A stretch of DNA of 64,000 nt, taken from the NCBI GenBank assembly GCA_009837395.1, contig VXTP01000008.1:164753-228752 (forward strand), written 5' to 3'. Position 1 is the stretch's first letter; each line of letters begins with the position of its first letter. A program made the position numbers and the translations under genes. The notes below the pieces were generated by a model that saw only the letters and a list, made by a program, of their open reading frames with translations, made no database searches and was not told the DNA's origin. Shown in pieces: positions 9,163 to 17,728 of this stretch. Source of the stretch: Gemmatimonadota bacterium. Its GTDB lineage: Bacteria > JAAXHH01.

Positions 9163-10452
9163 CTATGGTTTCAAAAGATTCATGCTCTCCCGGGCCGCGT
9201 CGAGGGTCCGGTCGATGTCCTCTTCGGTGTGGATCAGGGACACGAATCCAGTTTCGAGGCGCGAAGGCGCCAGGTAGACGCCCCGGTCCAGCATGTTCCA
9301 GAAGTACCGTCCGTACGTATCTGCGTCCGAAGTGGAGGCGGCATCGAAACTATCGACAGTCTGGTCGGTGAAGAAGGTACACATCATGGACCCGACGCGC
9401 GTCAGGTACGCGGGAACGCGGGCCTCTGCCGCCGCGGCGCGGAGGCCGTCGCCCAGCCGGGAAGCCAGGTCCTCGAGCCGATCGTAGACCCCGGGTTCCT
9501 GAAGCAAACGCACCGTTTCATACCCCGCGGTCATGGCCAGCGGGTTGCCCGATAGCGTGCCGGCCTGGTAAACCGCGCCGACGGGCGCCACGGTCTCCAT
9601 GATATCCCTGCGCCCGCCGTAGGCGCCGACGGGGAGGCCCCCGCCGATGATCTTGCCCAGGCAGGTCATATCGGCCGTGATGCCGAACCGTTCCTGCGCG
9701 CCGCCGAAAGCGATCCTGAATCCGGTGATGATCTCGTCGAAAATCAGGATGATCCCCCGCTTCTCCGTCTCTTCCCGAATGGTTTCGAGAAAGCCTTCGG
9801 CCGGCGGGATCATACCCATGTTGCCGGCGACCGGCTCGACGATCACGCAGGCGATATCGTCGCCCCGATCCGACAGGGCGGTCCGGACGGCCCCGATGTC
9901 GTTGTACGGCAGGTTGAGAGTCATCTTCGCCAGGTCCGCGGGCACGCCGGGGCTGTCGGGGATGCCGAACGTGGCGGCGCCCGATCCGGCCTGGATGAGA
10001 AAGCTGTCTCCGTGTCCGTGGTATCCCGCCTCGAACTTGACCGCCAGGTCGCGTCCCGTGTATCCGCGGGCCACGCGCAGGGCGCTCATGGTCGCTTCCG
10101 TGCCGGAATTGACCATGCGAATCAGTTCAATGGACGGGAAGGCGGTCTTGACCAGTTCCGCCAGCCTGATCTCGGCCTCCGTCGGCGTGCCGAAACTCGT
10201 GCCCCGCTCACAGGCCTTCTTCAGGGCTTCAACCACGGCGGGATGGCCGTGGCCCAGGATCAACGGCCCCCAGGATCCCAGGTAGTCGATGTACGCGTTG
10301 CCGTCCACGTCGTAGACCTTGGACCCCGCGCCCCGTTCCATGAAGACGGGACGGCCGCCGACCCGCCCGAAATTACGTACGGGGCTGTTCACCCCGCCAG
10401 GCATGGACCGCAGGGCCTGGTCGAAGAGCGTGCTGGATCGGGAACGGTTCAT
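9163..10452 (-). CDS. hemL: Glutamate-1-semialdehyde 2,1-aminomutase
   Basis: 429 residues, the normal family length. Converts glutamate-1-semialdehyde to 5-aminolevulinate in the C5 heme pathway; cytosolic, PLP-dependent. The PLP lysine lies in LGKIIGGGLPVGAYGG (K267), with the preceding IFDEIITGFR (aspartate for the PLP ring nitrogen). The N-terminal PGGVNSPVR is diagnostic of HemL against other class III aminotransferases. It is the last gene of the tetrapyrrole operon, 28 bases after hemB. The gap between them holds a short direct repeat (CATTCGGTTCGT twice). Confidence 0.97.
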   Translation of the reverse strand: MNRSRSSTLFDQALRSMPGGVNSPVRNFGRVGGRPVFMERGAGSKVYDVDGNAYIDYLGSWGPLILGHGHPAVVEALKKACERGTSFGTPTEAEIRLAELVKTAFPSIELIRMVNSGTEATMSALRVARGYTGRDLAVKFEAGYHGHGDSFLIQAGSGAATFGIPDSPGVPADLAKMTLNLPYNDIGAVRTALSDRGDDIACVIVEPVAGNMGMIPPAEGFLETIREETEKRGIILIFDEIITGFRIAFGGAQERFGITADMTCLGKIIGGGLPVGAYGGRRDIMETVAPVGAVYQAGTLSGNPLAMTAGYETVRLLQEPGVYDRLEDLASRLGDGLRAAAAEARVPAYLTRVGSMMCTFFTDQTVDSFDAASTSDADTYGRYFWNMLDRGVYLAPSRLETGFVSLIHTEEDIDRTLDAARESMNLLKP

Positions 10453-10480
10453 TCGGTTCGTACCATTCGGTTCGTTCGGT

Positions 10481-11458
10481 TTAATCCGAACGGAGCCCTC
10501 GCGCGACTTCCCGCGCGAAGTAGGTGAGGATCATGTCGGCGCCGGCGCGCTTTATGGCGGTCAGCGACTCCAGAACGACCTGTTCTTCATCGATCCATCC
10601 CATCTGTCCCGCCGCCTTGATCATGGCGTATTCCCCGCTCACGTTGTAGGCGGCCACCGGCACTTCAAAGGTCGATTTCACCCGGTGTATCACATCGAGA
10701 TAGGCCAGGGCCGGCTTGACCATGACGATATCGGCGCCTTCCTCGAGGTCCAGCTCCACTTCCCGGAGCGCCTCGTTGGAGTTTGCCGGGTCCATCTGGT
10801 AGGAACGGCGGTCGCCGAACTGCGGGACCGAGTCCGCGGCGTCGCGAAAGGGCCCGTAGTAGGCCGAAGCGTACTTGGCGGAATAGGCCATGATCGGGAT
10901 GTGTGTGAGCTGCTCGCCGTCGAGGGCCTCCCGTATTGCACCCACGCGGCCGTCCATCATATCCGACGGCGCGACCAGGTCGGCGCCGGCCTTCGCCTGC
11001 GAAAGCGCGGTCCGGACGAGCAGCCGAAGGGTGGGGTCGTTCGCCACGTCGTCTTCTTTGATGACACCGCAGTGGCCGTGATCGGTGTACTCGCAAAGGC
11101 ACACGTCGCCGATGACGGTGAGTTCCGGCGTCGCCTGCTTGATCGCGCGGATGGCCCTTTGGACAATGCCGTCGTCTGCGTAAGCGCCGCCACCGTAGGC
11201 ATCCTTGTGCTCCGGGATGCCGAATAGCATGACGGCCGGAATGCCCAGGTCCGAGACTTCGCGGCAGACCTCCACGCCCTGGTCCACCGACAGCCGCTCC
11301 ACGCCGGGCATGGAATCCACCGGAGCCCGGACACCTTCTCCCGGGCAGATGAACAGGGGGTAGATCAGGTCGTCCACGGAAAGCCGGGTCTCGCCGACCA
11401 TCCTGCGCAGACTTTCGGTGCGGCGCAGGCGCCGCAGTCTGTGTACGGGAAATGCCAT
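10481..11458 (-). CDS. hemB: Delta-aminolevulinic acid dehydratase (porphobilinogen synthase)
   Basis: 325 residues. Condenses two 5-aminolevulinate molecules to porphobilinogen. The active-site lysines are visible: K195 ([18 protein letters not shown]) and K248 ([10 protein letters not shown]). The metal site is the zinc type, with three cysteines in [14 protein letters not shown] (C120, C122, C130), rather than the aspartate-rich magnesium type. Its ATG shares one base with the stop of the upstream zinc-ribbon gene (TGATG), so translation is probably coupled. Upstream of hemL in the operon. Confidence 0.97.
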   Translation of the reverse strand: MAFPVHRLRRLRRTESLRRMVGETRLSVDDLIYPLFICPGEGVRAPVDSMPGVERLSVDQGVEVCREVSDLGIPAVMLFGIPEHKDAYGGGAYADDGIVQRAIRAIKQATPELTVIGDVCLCEYTDHGHCGVIKEDDVANDPTLRLLVRTALSQAKAGADLVAPSDMMDGRVGAIREALDGEQLTHIPIMAYSAKYASAYYGPFRDAADSVPQFGDRRSYQMDPANSNEALREVELDLEEGADIVMVKPALAYLDVIHRVKSTFEVPVAAYNVSGEYAMIKAAGQMGWIDEEQVVLESLTAIKRAGADMILTYFAREVARGLRSD

Positions 11459-12078
11459 CAGGACCCACCGCAGTTGGCGCAGCCACCGCCGTCGAACCCG
11501 TTCAGGGCGCTGCAGCGTTCACACTGGAAAAGGACATGCCCTTTGTCGATGGATCGCGACGCCATCCACTCCCGCGCCGGCCCCTGGTGTTTCGAAGGCA
11601 CGATTATCCTGGCCTCGTCGATCGATCGCGTGTCCAGGAGGAGGCCGGCGTCCTGTTCGGCCGAAAACACCCGGCAATCCACGCCCTGCTGCGCGAGGTA
11701 GCGCCGGTAGTTCAGCGCTTCCCGGTCTTCGGCCCGGTAGAGGATCTCCTCCTCGACCGGCGATTCTTCTTCCAACCCGTGTCTTTGACAGAAATACCGG
11801 CCCTGCCGGCGGATCCCGCAGTCCCCGCACACGTGCTGGCCGCAGACGACACACCGTCCGTGGGCGGGCTGGTCCGGTTGGGCCAGGCAGCGCAGGTCGT
11901 CGACGAAGGCCGTCCCGCAGACCGGACAAAACCGCGCGTCGCCCGGGATCTCCTCCTTGCATTCATCGCAGACCCAGGTCGACGCCTCGTTCAGCGTTTC
12001 GACCAGGGGTGATGCGCAGATGGGGCACTGCGCCACACCCTGGGCATATTTGCATTCGCATTCCGGACAGAAAGGCAT
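11458..12078 (-). CDS. Zinc-ribbon protein with DUF2007-like C-terminal part
   Basis: 206 residues from the ATG at 12078; a longer TTG reading (12117) lacks support. The N-terminal half contains several CxxC pairs: [50 protein letters not shown]. It therefore should bind several zinc ions as zinc ribbons. Residues about 120-185 ([20 protein letters not shown] to [16 protein letters not shown]) resemble DUF2007. The C-terminus has one more [14 protein letters not shown] ribbon. It sits inside the heme operon, 74 bases after cobA-hemD and coupled to zinc-dependent hemB by TGATG. A role in metal or heme-pathway regulation is an inference from context only. Confidence 0.75.
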   Translation of the reverse strand: MPFCPECECKYAQGVAQCPICASPLVETLNEASTWVCDECKEEIPGDARFCPVCGTAFVDDLRCLAQPDQPAHGRCVVCGQHVCGDCGIRRQGRYFCQRHGLEEESPVEEEILYRAEDREALNYRRYLAQQGVDCRVFSAEQDAGLLLDTRSIDEARIIVPSKHQGPAREWMASRSIDKGHVLFQCERCSALNGFDGGGCANCGGS

Positions 12079-12152
12079 AGTATTCGGCTGTATGTTAACT
12101 GTACTTACGCCCGACAAATATATACCGGGGCGTCATTTCAGGGCAATCGTTA

Positions 12153-13760
12153 TTACGCGGGCCGCTCCCCCGCGGCCAGCCGGTCGCGCACGATCGCATC
12201 CACGAGCGCGGGGACCGTGGCCTGGCCGGGCACGATATCCACGGACAGGCCCGCCTCCGCGGCGGTTTCCGCCGTGGAAGGACCAATGCAGGCGATGCGT
12301 ACGCCCCGGGTCCAACGTTGCGGACCTTCCGGCCCCGCGGCCTTCGCGAACGCCGACACGGCCGACGAACTCGCGAACACGGCCAGGTGGATCTTCCCGT
12401 CCTCCAGCATGGACGCTATGTCGTCCGGCATGCCCTCCACCAGGACCGTCCGGTAGACCGTCACCCGGTTCACGGACGCTCCGGCGGCGGCCAGTCCCTC
12501 CACTACGGCGGGACCCGCGATGTCCGCCGCGGGGAAGAGGATACGCGCACCCTTAAGGTCGCGGTCTCCGGCCAGGGCTTCCACAAGCTTTTCGGCCCGG
12601 AAGACCTCGGGTTGATCGTCCGCTTCGATCCCGTGACTTCGCAGCGCGCCGGCCGTAGCCCGGCCTACCGCGGCAACACCGACTCCGCCCAGGGCCCGGG
12701 CATCACGGCCCTTGTGACTCAGCCGGGAGAAAAACGCCTCCACGGCGTTACGGCTGGTGAATACCACGTGATCGAATCCCGAGAGATCGGCCAGCGCGGT
12801 ATCCACTGCCGACCAGTCATCGGGCGCTTCGATCCGGATCAGCGGCGCTTCGACCGGTTCCGCGCCCTGGCGGACGAGCAGTTCCGACAGCTCGCCGGCC
12901 TGGTTCCGGGCGCGCGTGACCAGCACACGCACACCGAAAAGCGGTTTCGATTCGAACCAGTCGAGTTGCGGCCGCAGCGCCACCACCTCGCCCACGACGA
13001 TCAGCACAGGCGGCGTGAAGGAAGCGGTCCGGGCCCGGGACACTATGTCGTCCAACGTGCCGACGAGCGTCCTCTGCTCCGCCGTGGTGCCCCACTGGAT
13101 CAGCGCGACGGGCGTGTCCTTCGGCCGCCCGTGTTCGATCAGTCTTTCTGCGATGAAAGGCAGGTTCCGCGCGCCCATGTAGAAGATCAACGTGCCGATC
13201 CGTTTGGCCAACGCCTCCCAGTCGAGATCCGTCCGTTCCCTGTCCGGCGACACGTGGCCGGTGACGACCGTCATCGACGAGGTGATCTCCCGGTGAGTCA
13301 CCGGTATGCCGGCGTAGGCCGGTACCGCGACGGCCGCCGTGATGCCGGGAACGACCTCGAAGGGGATCCCGGAACGCTGGAGATGCAGACCCTCCTCTCC
13401 ACCCCGGCCGAACACGAAGGGATCGCCGCCCTTCAGCCGGACCACGGTCTTCCCGGCCCGGCTGTGCCGCACCAGCAAGTCGTTGATCTCCGCCTGCCGG
13501 CCCGGCCGCCAGGGCACGCGGATACGCTCGGCGTGTCCCGGTGCTTCCGCCACCAGCCGGTCGTCGGCGAGGAAGTCGGCAACGACGACATCGGCCCGCC
13601 GCACGCAGGAAAGACCCTTCACGGTAATCAGTCCGGGGTCGCCGGGGCCCGCGCCGACCAGGTATACCATGCCCGGCGCCGGGGCGATCGTGGAGCCCGA
13701 CGGTGGGGCGGATGCGGGCCCGCCCGGGGATTCGCGGTTGCCTGGAGATTCGTCGTTCAT
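12153..13760 (-). CDS. cobA-hemD: Uroporphyrinogen-III C-methyltransferase / uroporphyrinogen-III synthase fusion
   Basis: 535 residues with two enzymes joined. Residues about 30-275 are SUMT, with GAGPGDPGLITVKG for SAM binding and VVRLKGGDPFVFGRGGEE; this makes precorrin-2 for siroheme. Residues about 280-535 are HemD, which closes hydroxymethylbilane to uroporphyrinogen III (FGVRVLVTRARNQAGELSELL start; VVFTSRNAVEAFF and AVFASSSAVSAFAKA in the two lobes). CobA-HemD fusions are known in Firmicutes and other phyla. The start overlaps the hemC stop by 4 bases. The first 29 residues are a Pro/Gly/Ser-rich tail not needed by the fold. Confidence 0.95.
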   Translation of the reverse strand: MNDESPGNRESPGGPASAPPSGSTIAPAPGMVYLVGAGPGDPGLITVKGLSCVRRADVVVADFLADDRLVAEAPGHAERIRVPWRPGRQAEINDLLVRHSRAGKTVVRLKGGDPFVFGRGGEEGLHLQRSGIPFEVVPGITAAVAVPAYAGIPVTHREITSSMTVVTGHVSPDRERTDLDWEALAKRIGTLIFYMGARNLPFIAERLIEHGRPKDTPVALIQWGTTAEQRTLVGTLDDIVSRARTASFTPPVLIVVGEVVALRPQLDWFESKPLFGVRVLVTRARNQAGELSELLVRQGAEPVEAPLIRIEAPDDWSAVDTALADLSGFDHVVFTSRNAVEAFFSRLSHKGRDARALGGVGVAAVGRATAGALRSHGIEADDQPEVFRAEKLVEALAGDRDLKGARILFPAADIAGPAVVEGLAAAGASVNRVTVYRTVLVEGMPDDIASMLEDGKIHLAVFASSSAVSAFAKAAGPEGPQRWTRGVRIACIGPSTAETAAEAGLSVDIVPGQATVPALVDAIVRDRLAAGERPA

Positions 13761-14746
13761 TGAGATTCCGTAGTCGGGCTATGCGGCCGGGACGGCCGAG
13801 CGGGATCAGTCGGCGCGGCCGAATCGGCCTGGCCGGCCTGACGGGCCTGCTCGGCTTGATCCAGCACCGCCTCGGCCAGCCGGCGGCCCAGATCTTCGCC
13901 TTCTTCCGGCTGTCCGCGCAGGGATTGACGCACGAGCCATCCGCCGTCATCGGCGGCCAGGGCGGCATCCAGCACCAGGCTGCCTTCCTCGATCCTCCCC
14001 CACGCGCCGACCGGGGTATGGCAGCCGCCGCCGATACGATGGAGAAAGGACCGTTCCGCCGTCACGGCCCGCCTGGCCGGAAGGTCTTCGATGCGCCGCG
14101 CCGCTTCCAGGGCGGACCGATCGTCCTTCCGGGTTTCGATCGCGAGCGCGGCCTGGCCGACGGCCGGCATGCAGACTTCCGAAGACAATACCTCGGAGAT
14201 GCGGTCCGTCCAGCCCAGCCGCTGCAACCCCGCCACGGCCAGCACGATGGCGTCCGGACCGTCCGGTTCTTCCAGCTTCATCAGCCGCGTGTCGATGTTC
14301 CCGCGGATCCCGGTGAAGCGCAGGTCCGGACGGTAATGCTGCAGTTGAGCCCGCCGCCTCGGACTCCCCGTGGCGACGCGGGCGCCCGGCGGAAGGTCGT
14401 CCAGTCCGGCGCCGTCGCGGCTGATCAGGGCGTCGCGCGCGTCCACGCGTTCCGGAACAGAGGCGATCGCCAGGCCGCCGGGAAGGGACGTGGGCAGGTC
14501 CTTGAGACTGTGCACGGCCGCGTCGATCTCTCCCGAGACCAGGGCCCGTTCCAGTTCCTTGACGAAGACGCCCTCGCCGCCGAAGGTGTCCAGGGAGGCG
14601 TCACGGTCCGCGTCGCCCTTCGTCGTGAGGACGCGCACCTCCACGGCCAGACCGTCGCGGCCCGCTTCCAGGTCCCTGGCCACCGAATGGGCCTGGACGA
14701 GGGCCAGCCTGCTTCCGCGGGTGCCTATGATCAGTGAAGAAGCCAT
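13757..14746 (-). CDS. hemC: Hydroxymethylbilane synthase
   Basis: 329 residues, slightly longer than the usual 310. Polymerises four porphobilinogens. The dipyrromethane cofactor cysteine is C242 in LHRIGGGCHTPVGAWG. Substrate-binding motifs include IGTRGSRLALVQA at the N-terminus, AAVHSLKDLPT and IRGNIDTRL. The extra length is a low-complexity C-terminal tail (QARQAGQADSAAPTDPARPS) built from a 9-base-period DNA repeat at about 13790-13860, which also forms the overlap with cobA-hemD. 72 bases separate it from hemA. Confidence 0.96.
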   Translation of the reverse strand: MASSLIIGTRGSRLALVQAHSVARDLEAGRDGLAVEVRVLTTKGDADRDASLDTFGGEGVFVKELERALVSGEIDAAVHSLKDLPTSLPGGLAIASVPERVDARDALISRDGAGLDDLPPGARVATGSPRRRAQLQHYRPDLRFTGIRGNIDTRLMKLEEPDGPDAIVLAVAGLQRLGWTDRISEVLSSEVCMPAVGQAALAIETRKDDRSALEAARRIEDLPARRAVTAERSFLHRIGGGCHTPVGAWGRIEEGSLVLDAALAADDGGWLVRQSLRGQPEEGEDLGRRLAEAVLDQAEQARQAGQADSAAPTDPARPSRPHSPTTESQ

Positions 14747-14766
14747 GGACAGGGGATCGGTGTCGC

Positions 14767-14826
14767 GGCCAACCGGACGCGCCGCGCTATTCGTGGCTGG
14801 CCAACCGGACGCGCCGCGCTATTCGT
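14767..14826 (-). repeat. 28-base direct repeat (period 32) copying the end of hemA
   Basis: Copies at 14767-14794 and 14799-14826 are identical over 28 bases. The right copy contains the last codons and stop of hemA (stop at 14819-14821); the left copy repeats the same stop region in the hemA-hemC spacer. Confidence 0.9.
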
Positions 14827-16117
14827 TTTCGGCGCCGTTCTTGTCGTTCCCGTGCTCGTCGAGTCCGAAGAGATGACGCAGGCTGTAGAGGTGGTAGTCC
14901 CTGTGCTCCGGGTCGGAAGAGTTCCTGAGCTGGACCGTCGGTTGATGGAGCAACTTGTTCACGATGGCGCGGGTCATCTTCTCCACCGTCTGTCGGTCCT
15001 CATCGGAGAGATGACCGAGCTGGGCGAAGGCGCGGTCGACCTCCTGGTGCCGGACATCGTCCGCGTAATGGCGGAGCTGGGCGATGGTGGGCGCGATGGA
15101 GAGGTTCTGGTACCACGTGAGCAACCGCTCTACCTCGGTATCGACGATCGCCTCCACCTTCAGCGCTTCCGCCTTCCGTGCTTCCGCGTTGTCGTCCACC
15201 ACCGACTGCAGGTCGTCCATGTCGTAGAGGATGACATTATAAAGGTCGCGCACGCGGGGGTCGATGTCCCGGGGCGCGGCGATATCGATCAGGAATATGG
15301 GACGGTTGCGGCGGTCGTGCATGATCTCCGCCATCCGGTCCCTGCCCACCACCGGTTCCGTGGCGCCGGTGGAACTGATGACGATATCGACGTCGGAGAT
15401 CATCTGCAGTCCGTCCTGCAGGGAAACGGCGATCCCGTCGTAGCGGTGGGCCAGGTCGGCGGCCCGGTCGTAGGTCCGGTTGGCGACGATCAGCCGCTTC
15501 ACGCCCTGGTCGACGAGGTACTCCGCGGTCCGTTCGCCGGTCTCTCCCGCGCCGATCAGCATGGCCGTATGCTGCCGCAGGTCCTTGAAGATCTTCCGCG
15601 CGAGTTCGACCGCCACGGAACTGACGGAGACCGAGCCCGTCCCGATCTCCGTCGTCTCCCGCACCTGCTTACCCACGGCCAGCGCCTTTTCGAACAACCG
15701 GTTCAGGACCAGTCCCGTGTTCTTCGAGTTCAGCGACTGCATGTAGGCCTCTCTGACCTGGCCTAGGATCTGCTGCTCCCCGACGACCATCGAATCCAGG
15801 CTGGAGACCACCCGGAACAGGTGCCGGATGACCGCCTCGTCCCTCCGGTGATAGAGGTAGGGGGACAGTACGCCTTCGTCCACGCCGTGGATCTCGTGAA
15901 ACCACGCCTCGATCGGGCCGGGATCGGTATGTTCCTCGTCGGTGGTCGCGTACATCTCGCTGCGGTTGCACGTGGACAGCAACACCGCTTCCAGGATGCC
16001 GCTCGACGCCTTGACGAAGGAGAGGGCCTTTTCCTGGAGCGACTTCGTCAGCACCGCCTGGTCGCGCACGTCGATAGGCGCGGTATGGTGGCTCAGTCCG
16101 ACGAGTGTGAGATGCAT
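14819..16117 (-). CDS. hemA: Glutamyl-tRNA reductase
   Basis: 432 residues from the ATG at 16117; a longer reading adds 27 Arg/Pro-rich residues that the family lacks. NADPH-dependent reduction of glutamyl-tRNA to glutamate-1-semialdehyde, the first step of the C5 pathway. The catalytic cysteine is C50 in LLSTCNRSEMYA. Also seen are GLSHHTAPIDVRDQ at the N-terminus, VVGEQQILGQVREAY, the NADPH site MLIGAGETGERTAEYL, and the C-terminal dimerisation helices (YADDVRHQEVDRAFAQL). The start overlaps the sirC-like stop by 25 bases. HemA is commonly regulated by heme; no regulatory motif was recognised here. Confidence 0.96.
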   Translation of the reverse strand: MHLTLVGLSHHTAPIDVRDQAVLTKSLQEKALSFVKASSGILEAVLLSTCNRSEMYATTDEEHTDPGPIEAWFHEIHGVDEGVLSPYLYHRRDEAVIRHLFRVVSSLDSMVVGEQQILGQVREAYMQSLNSKNTGLVLNRLFEKALAVGKQVRETTEIGTGSVSVSSVAVELARKIFKDLRQHTAMLIGAGETGERTAEYLVDQGVKRLIVANRTYDRAADLAHRYDGIAVSLQDGLQMISDVDIVISSTGATEPVVGRDRMAEIMHDRRNRPIFLIDIAAPRDIDPRVRDLYNVILYDMDDLQSVVDDNAEARKAEALKVEAIVDTEVERLLTWYQNLSIAPTIAQLRHYADDVRHQEVDRAFAQLGHLSDEDRQTVEKMTRAIVNKLLHQPTVQLRNSSDPEHRDYHLYSLRHLFGLDEHGNDKNGAENE

Positions 16118-16737
16118 GACTCCACCCTGTCGCGCGCTTCTTCCGCGCGTCCGTCGCGCAGGAGGTCGAGGAGGTCGGAATCGACCAGGGACGTCCACAA
16201 CCTCGCGCGGGTTTCGGTTTCATCGGGGTACGCGGCCTTCATCCGGGGGCGGTACGCGCCCAGCAGGTCGAGCAGATCGGCGTACTCGGGCCCATAGGCC
16301 CCTTCCAGCTGCCTGCGGATCTTCTTCGCCAGCGCGGGACTCTTGCCTCCAGTGGAAATGGCGATGCACAGGTCGCCCTGCCGGACGATGGAAGGCACGA
16401 TGTACCGGCACAGCGCGGGCACGTCCACCACGTTGACCATGATGCCCTCCGCCTCGGCGTCCCCGTAGACCCGCTCGTTGACCTTCGTGGAATTGGTTGC
16501 CGAGATGACCAGCCTGAAGCCGCGGACATCGCCGGATTCGTACGACCTCGCTAACCAGCGCAAGGCGCCGCGGTCGGCATGGTCACGCAGTCCGTCCGTC
16601 AGATCGGGGCTGATCACGGTAACGACCCCGCCGCATTCGAGCAGCGAACCCGCCTTCTCCTCAGCGATCGCACCGCCGCCCACCAACAGGCACGGCTGTG
16701 CTTCGATGTCGACGAAGGCGGGATAGTATTTTTTCAT
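16093..16737 (-). CDS. Precorrin-2 dehydrogenase / sirohydrochlorin ferrochelatase-like (siroheme synthase N-terminal type)
   Basis: 214 residues of the CysG-N/Met8p/SirC type. Oxidises precorrin-2 to sirohydrochlorin using NAD+, and may insert iron to give siroheme. Sequence shows YYPAFVDIEAQPCLLVGGGAIAEEKAGSLLECG (Rossmann fold, residues 4-38 region) and the conserved Asn/Gly segment VISATNSTKVNERVYGDAEAEGIMVNVVDVP. CIAISTGGKSPALAKKIRRQLE follows. It sits between ccsA and hemA and works after the CobA domain of the fusion gene downstream, giving a complete siroheme branch. That cofactor is needed by the sulfite reductase encoded at 56760-58415. Confidence 0.92.
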   Translation of the reverse strand: MKKYYPAFVDIEAQPCLLVGGGAIAEEKAGSLLECGGVVTVISPDLTDGLRDHADRGALRWLARSYESGDVRGFRLVISATNSTKVNERVYGDAEAEGIMVNVVDVPALCRYIVPSIVRQGDLCIAISTGGKSPALAKKIRRQLEGAYGPEYADLLDLLGAYRPRMKAAYPDETETRARLWTSLVDSDLLDLLRDGRAEEARDRVESCISHSSD

Positions 16738-16748
16738 GGCATGATTAC

Positions 16749-16805
16749 CGTCGGTTGTCGTCCGGTCGCCGTCCAGTTGTCGTCGGTTGTCGTCCGGTCG
16801 CCGTC
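16749..16805 (-). repeat. 25-base direct repeat (period 32) between ccsA and the sirC-like gene
   Basis: Identical copies at 16749-16773 and 16781-16805, ending one base before the ccsA stop codon at 16807. It has the same 32-base period as the repeat at the hemA/hemC junction but an unrelated sequence. Confidence 0.9.
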
Positions 16806-16806
16806 G

Positions 16807-17628
16807 TCAGTCGAATATGTGCAGATTGGTCCAGAGACCGGCGCCGAGATAGGCCAGCAGCACGGAGGCAAACCCGGCCATGGAGATGATGGCCGCCCGT
16901 TCACCCTGCCAGCCCGCGGTATAGCGGGTAACCAGCTGGCAGGTGTAGATGACCCAGGTCAGCATTACGCACAGTACTTTCGGATCCAGCAGCCAGGGCG
17001 TGATCGAGTCCCACGCGGCCGTCGCCCACCAGATGCCCGTGGCGATGCCCGCGGACAGGAACACCCAGCCGATGAGCGTCGCCTTCAGGTTCATTTCGTC
17101 CAGCATGCCCAGCGCGGGCAGCCGGGAGAACACCAGGCCCACGCGCCGGTGGTGGATGTAGTACATCTGCATCACATACAGCAGCCCGGTGATGAAGGAG
17201 AAGGAAAAGGCCGCGTAGGCCAGGAAGCTCGCCGTTACGTGGAAATTGAACCACGGGCTCTGCAACAGGGGCGGCAGCGGGTCGACGGGGCTCATGAACG
17301 CCGTGGACGCCGCCTGGGCCGCCAGGACCAGGGGCAGGACGAACACACCCAGCGACCGGTCGTGGAATCGGCGTTCCAGGAAGAGATAGACCACGGCGAT
17401 GAGCCAGGCGAAGAAGCTCATCGACTCGTGCAGACCCACGAAAGGCGCGTGGCTGGATTCGACGGCTCGGGCGATCAGAAAGGCGCTGTGGCAGGCCAGG
17501 GCGAACACCAGGAAGAGGCTGGCATAGATCCCGGACCCGGGATGCTTCGTCCAGAAATGGCGGAAATAGACCACGGTGGCGACCGCGTAACCCGCCAGAA
17601 TCATCCCATGCAGAATGTATATGCCCAT
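16807..17628 (-). CDS. CcsA/HemX-type cytochrome c assembly membrane protein
   Basis: 273 residues from the ATG at 17628, which has GGAGG eight bases upstream; a GTG five codons earlier lacks an RBS. Eight predicted membrane helices match the CcsA/HemX layout. The tryptophan-rich WWATAAWDSITPWLLDP segment (about residues 200-216) and conserved histidines (HESMSFFAW, FHVTASFLAYAAF) suit heme handling. In Bacillus the corresponding hemX follows hemA and affects glutamyl-tRNA reductase level; in CcsBA systems the family passes heme to apocytochromes. Here it is the first gene of the tetrapyrrole operon. Confidence 0.9.
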   Translation of the reverse strand: MGIYILHGMILAGYAVATVVYFRHFWTKHPGSGIYASLFLVFALACHSAFLIARAVESSHAPFVGLHESMSFFAWLIAVVYLFLERRFHDRSLGVFVLPLVLAAQAASTAFMSPVDPLPPLLQSPWFNFHVTASFLAYAAFSFSFITGLLYVMQMYYIHHRRVGLVFSRLPALGMLDEMNLKATLIGWVFLSAGIATGIWWATAAWDSITPWLLDPKVLCVMLTWVIYTCQLVTRYTAGWQGERAAIISMAGFASVLLAYLGAGLWTNLHIFD

Positions 17629-17683
17629 GGATCCAGCCTCCACGTGATACCGCTCCAGGAATTCAGGCCCGACAAGGTATCGT

Positions 17684-17712
17684 AAAATACCGTCTTATCA
17701 AGTATTTATCAA
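17684..17712 (-). promoter_or_regulatory. Sigma-70-type promoter of the tetrapyrrole operon
   Basis: Minus-strand TTGATA (17707-17712), 17-base spacer, TATTTT (17684-17689), about 55 bases before the ccsA start. The -10 box overlaps a small hairpin GGTAT/ATACC (17676-17680 and 17687-17691). It lies in an AT-rich pocket of a GC-rich region. Confidence 0.65.
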
Positions 17713-17714
17713 GT
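17695..17714 (-). promoter_or_regulatory. Direct repeats in the heme promoter (possible operator)
   Basis: TTATCAAGT occurs at 17695-17703 and again at 17706-17714 on the plus strand. The 11-base offset is one helical turn, and the copies cover the -35 box and spacer of the heme-operon promoter. That geometry suits a dimeric regulator, but the site matches no regulator I know. Confidence 0.45.
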
Positions 17715-17728
17715 CGAAAGGGGGCGGT

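Noticed and set aside
12318..13763. A 481-residue open frame on the plus strand.
   Set aside because: Shadow of cobA-hemD. The minus-strand protein carries both SUMT and HemD motifs; the plus-strand one has none.
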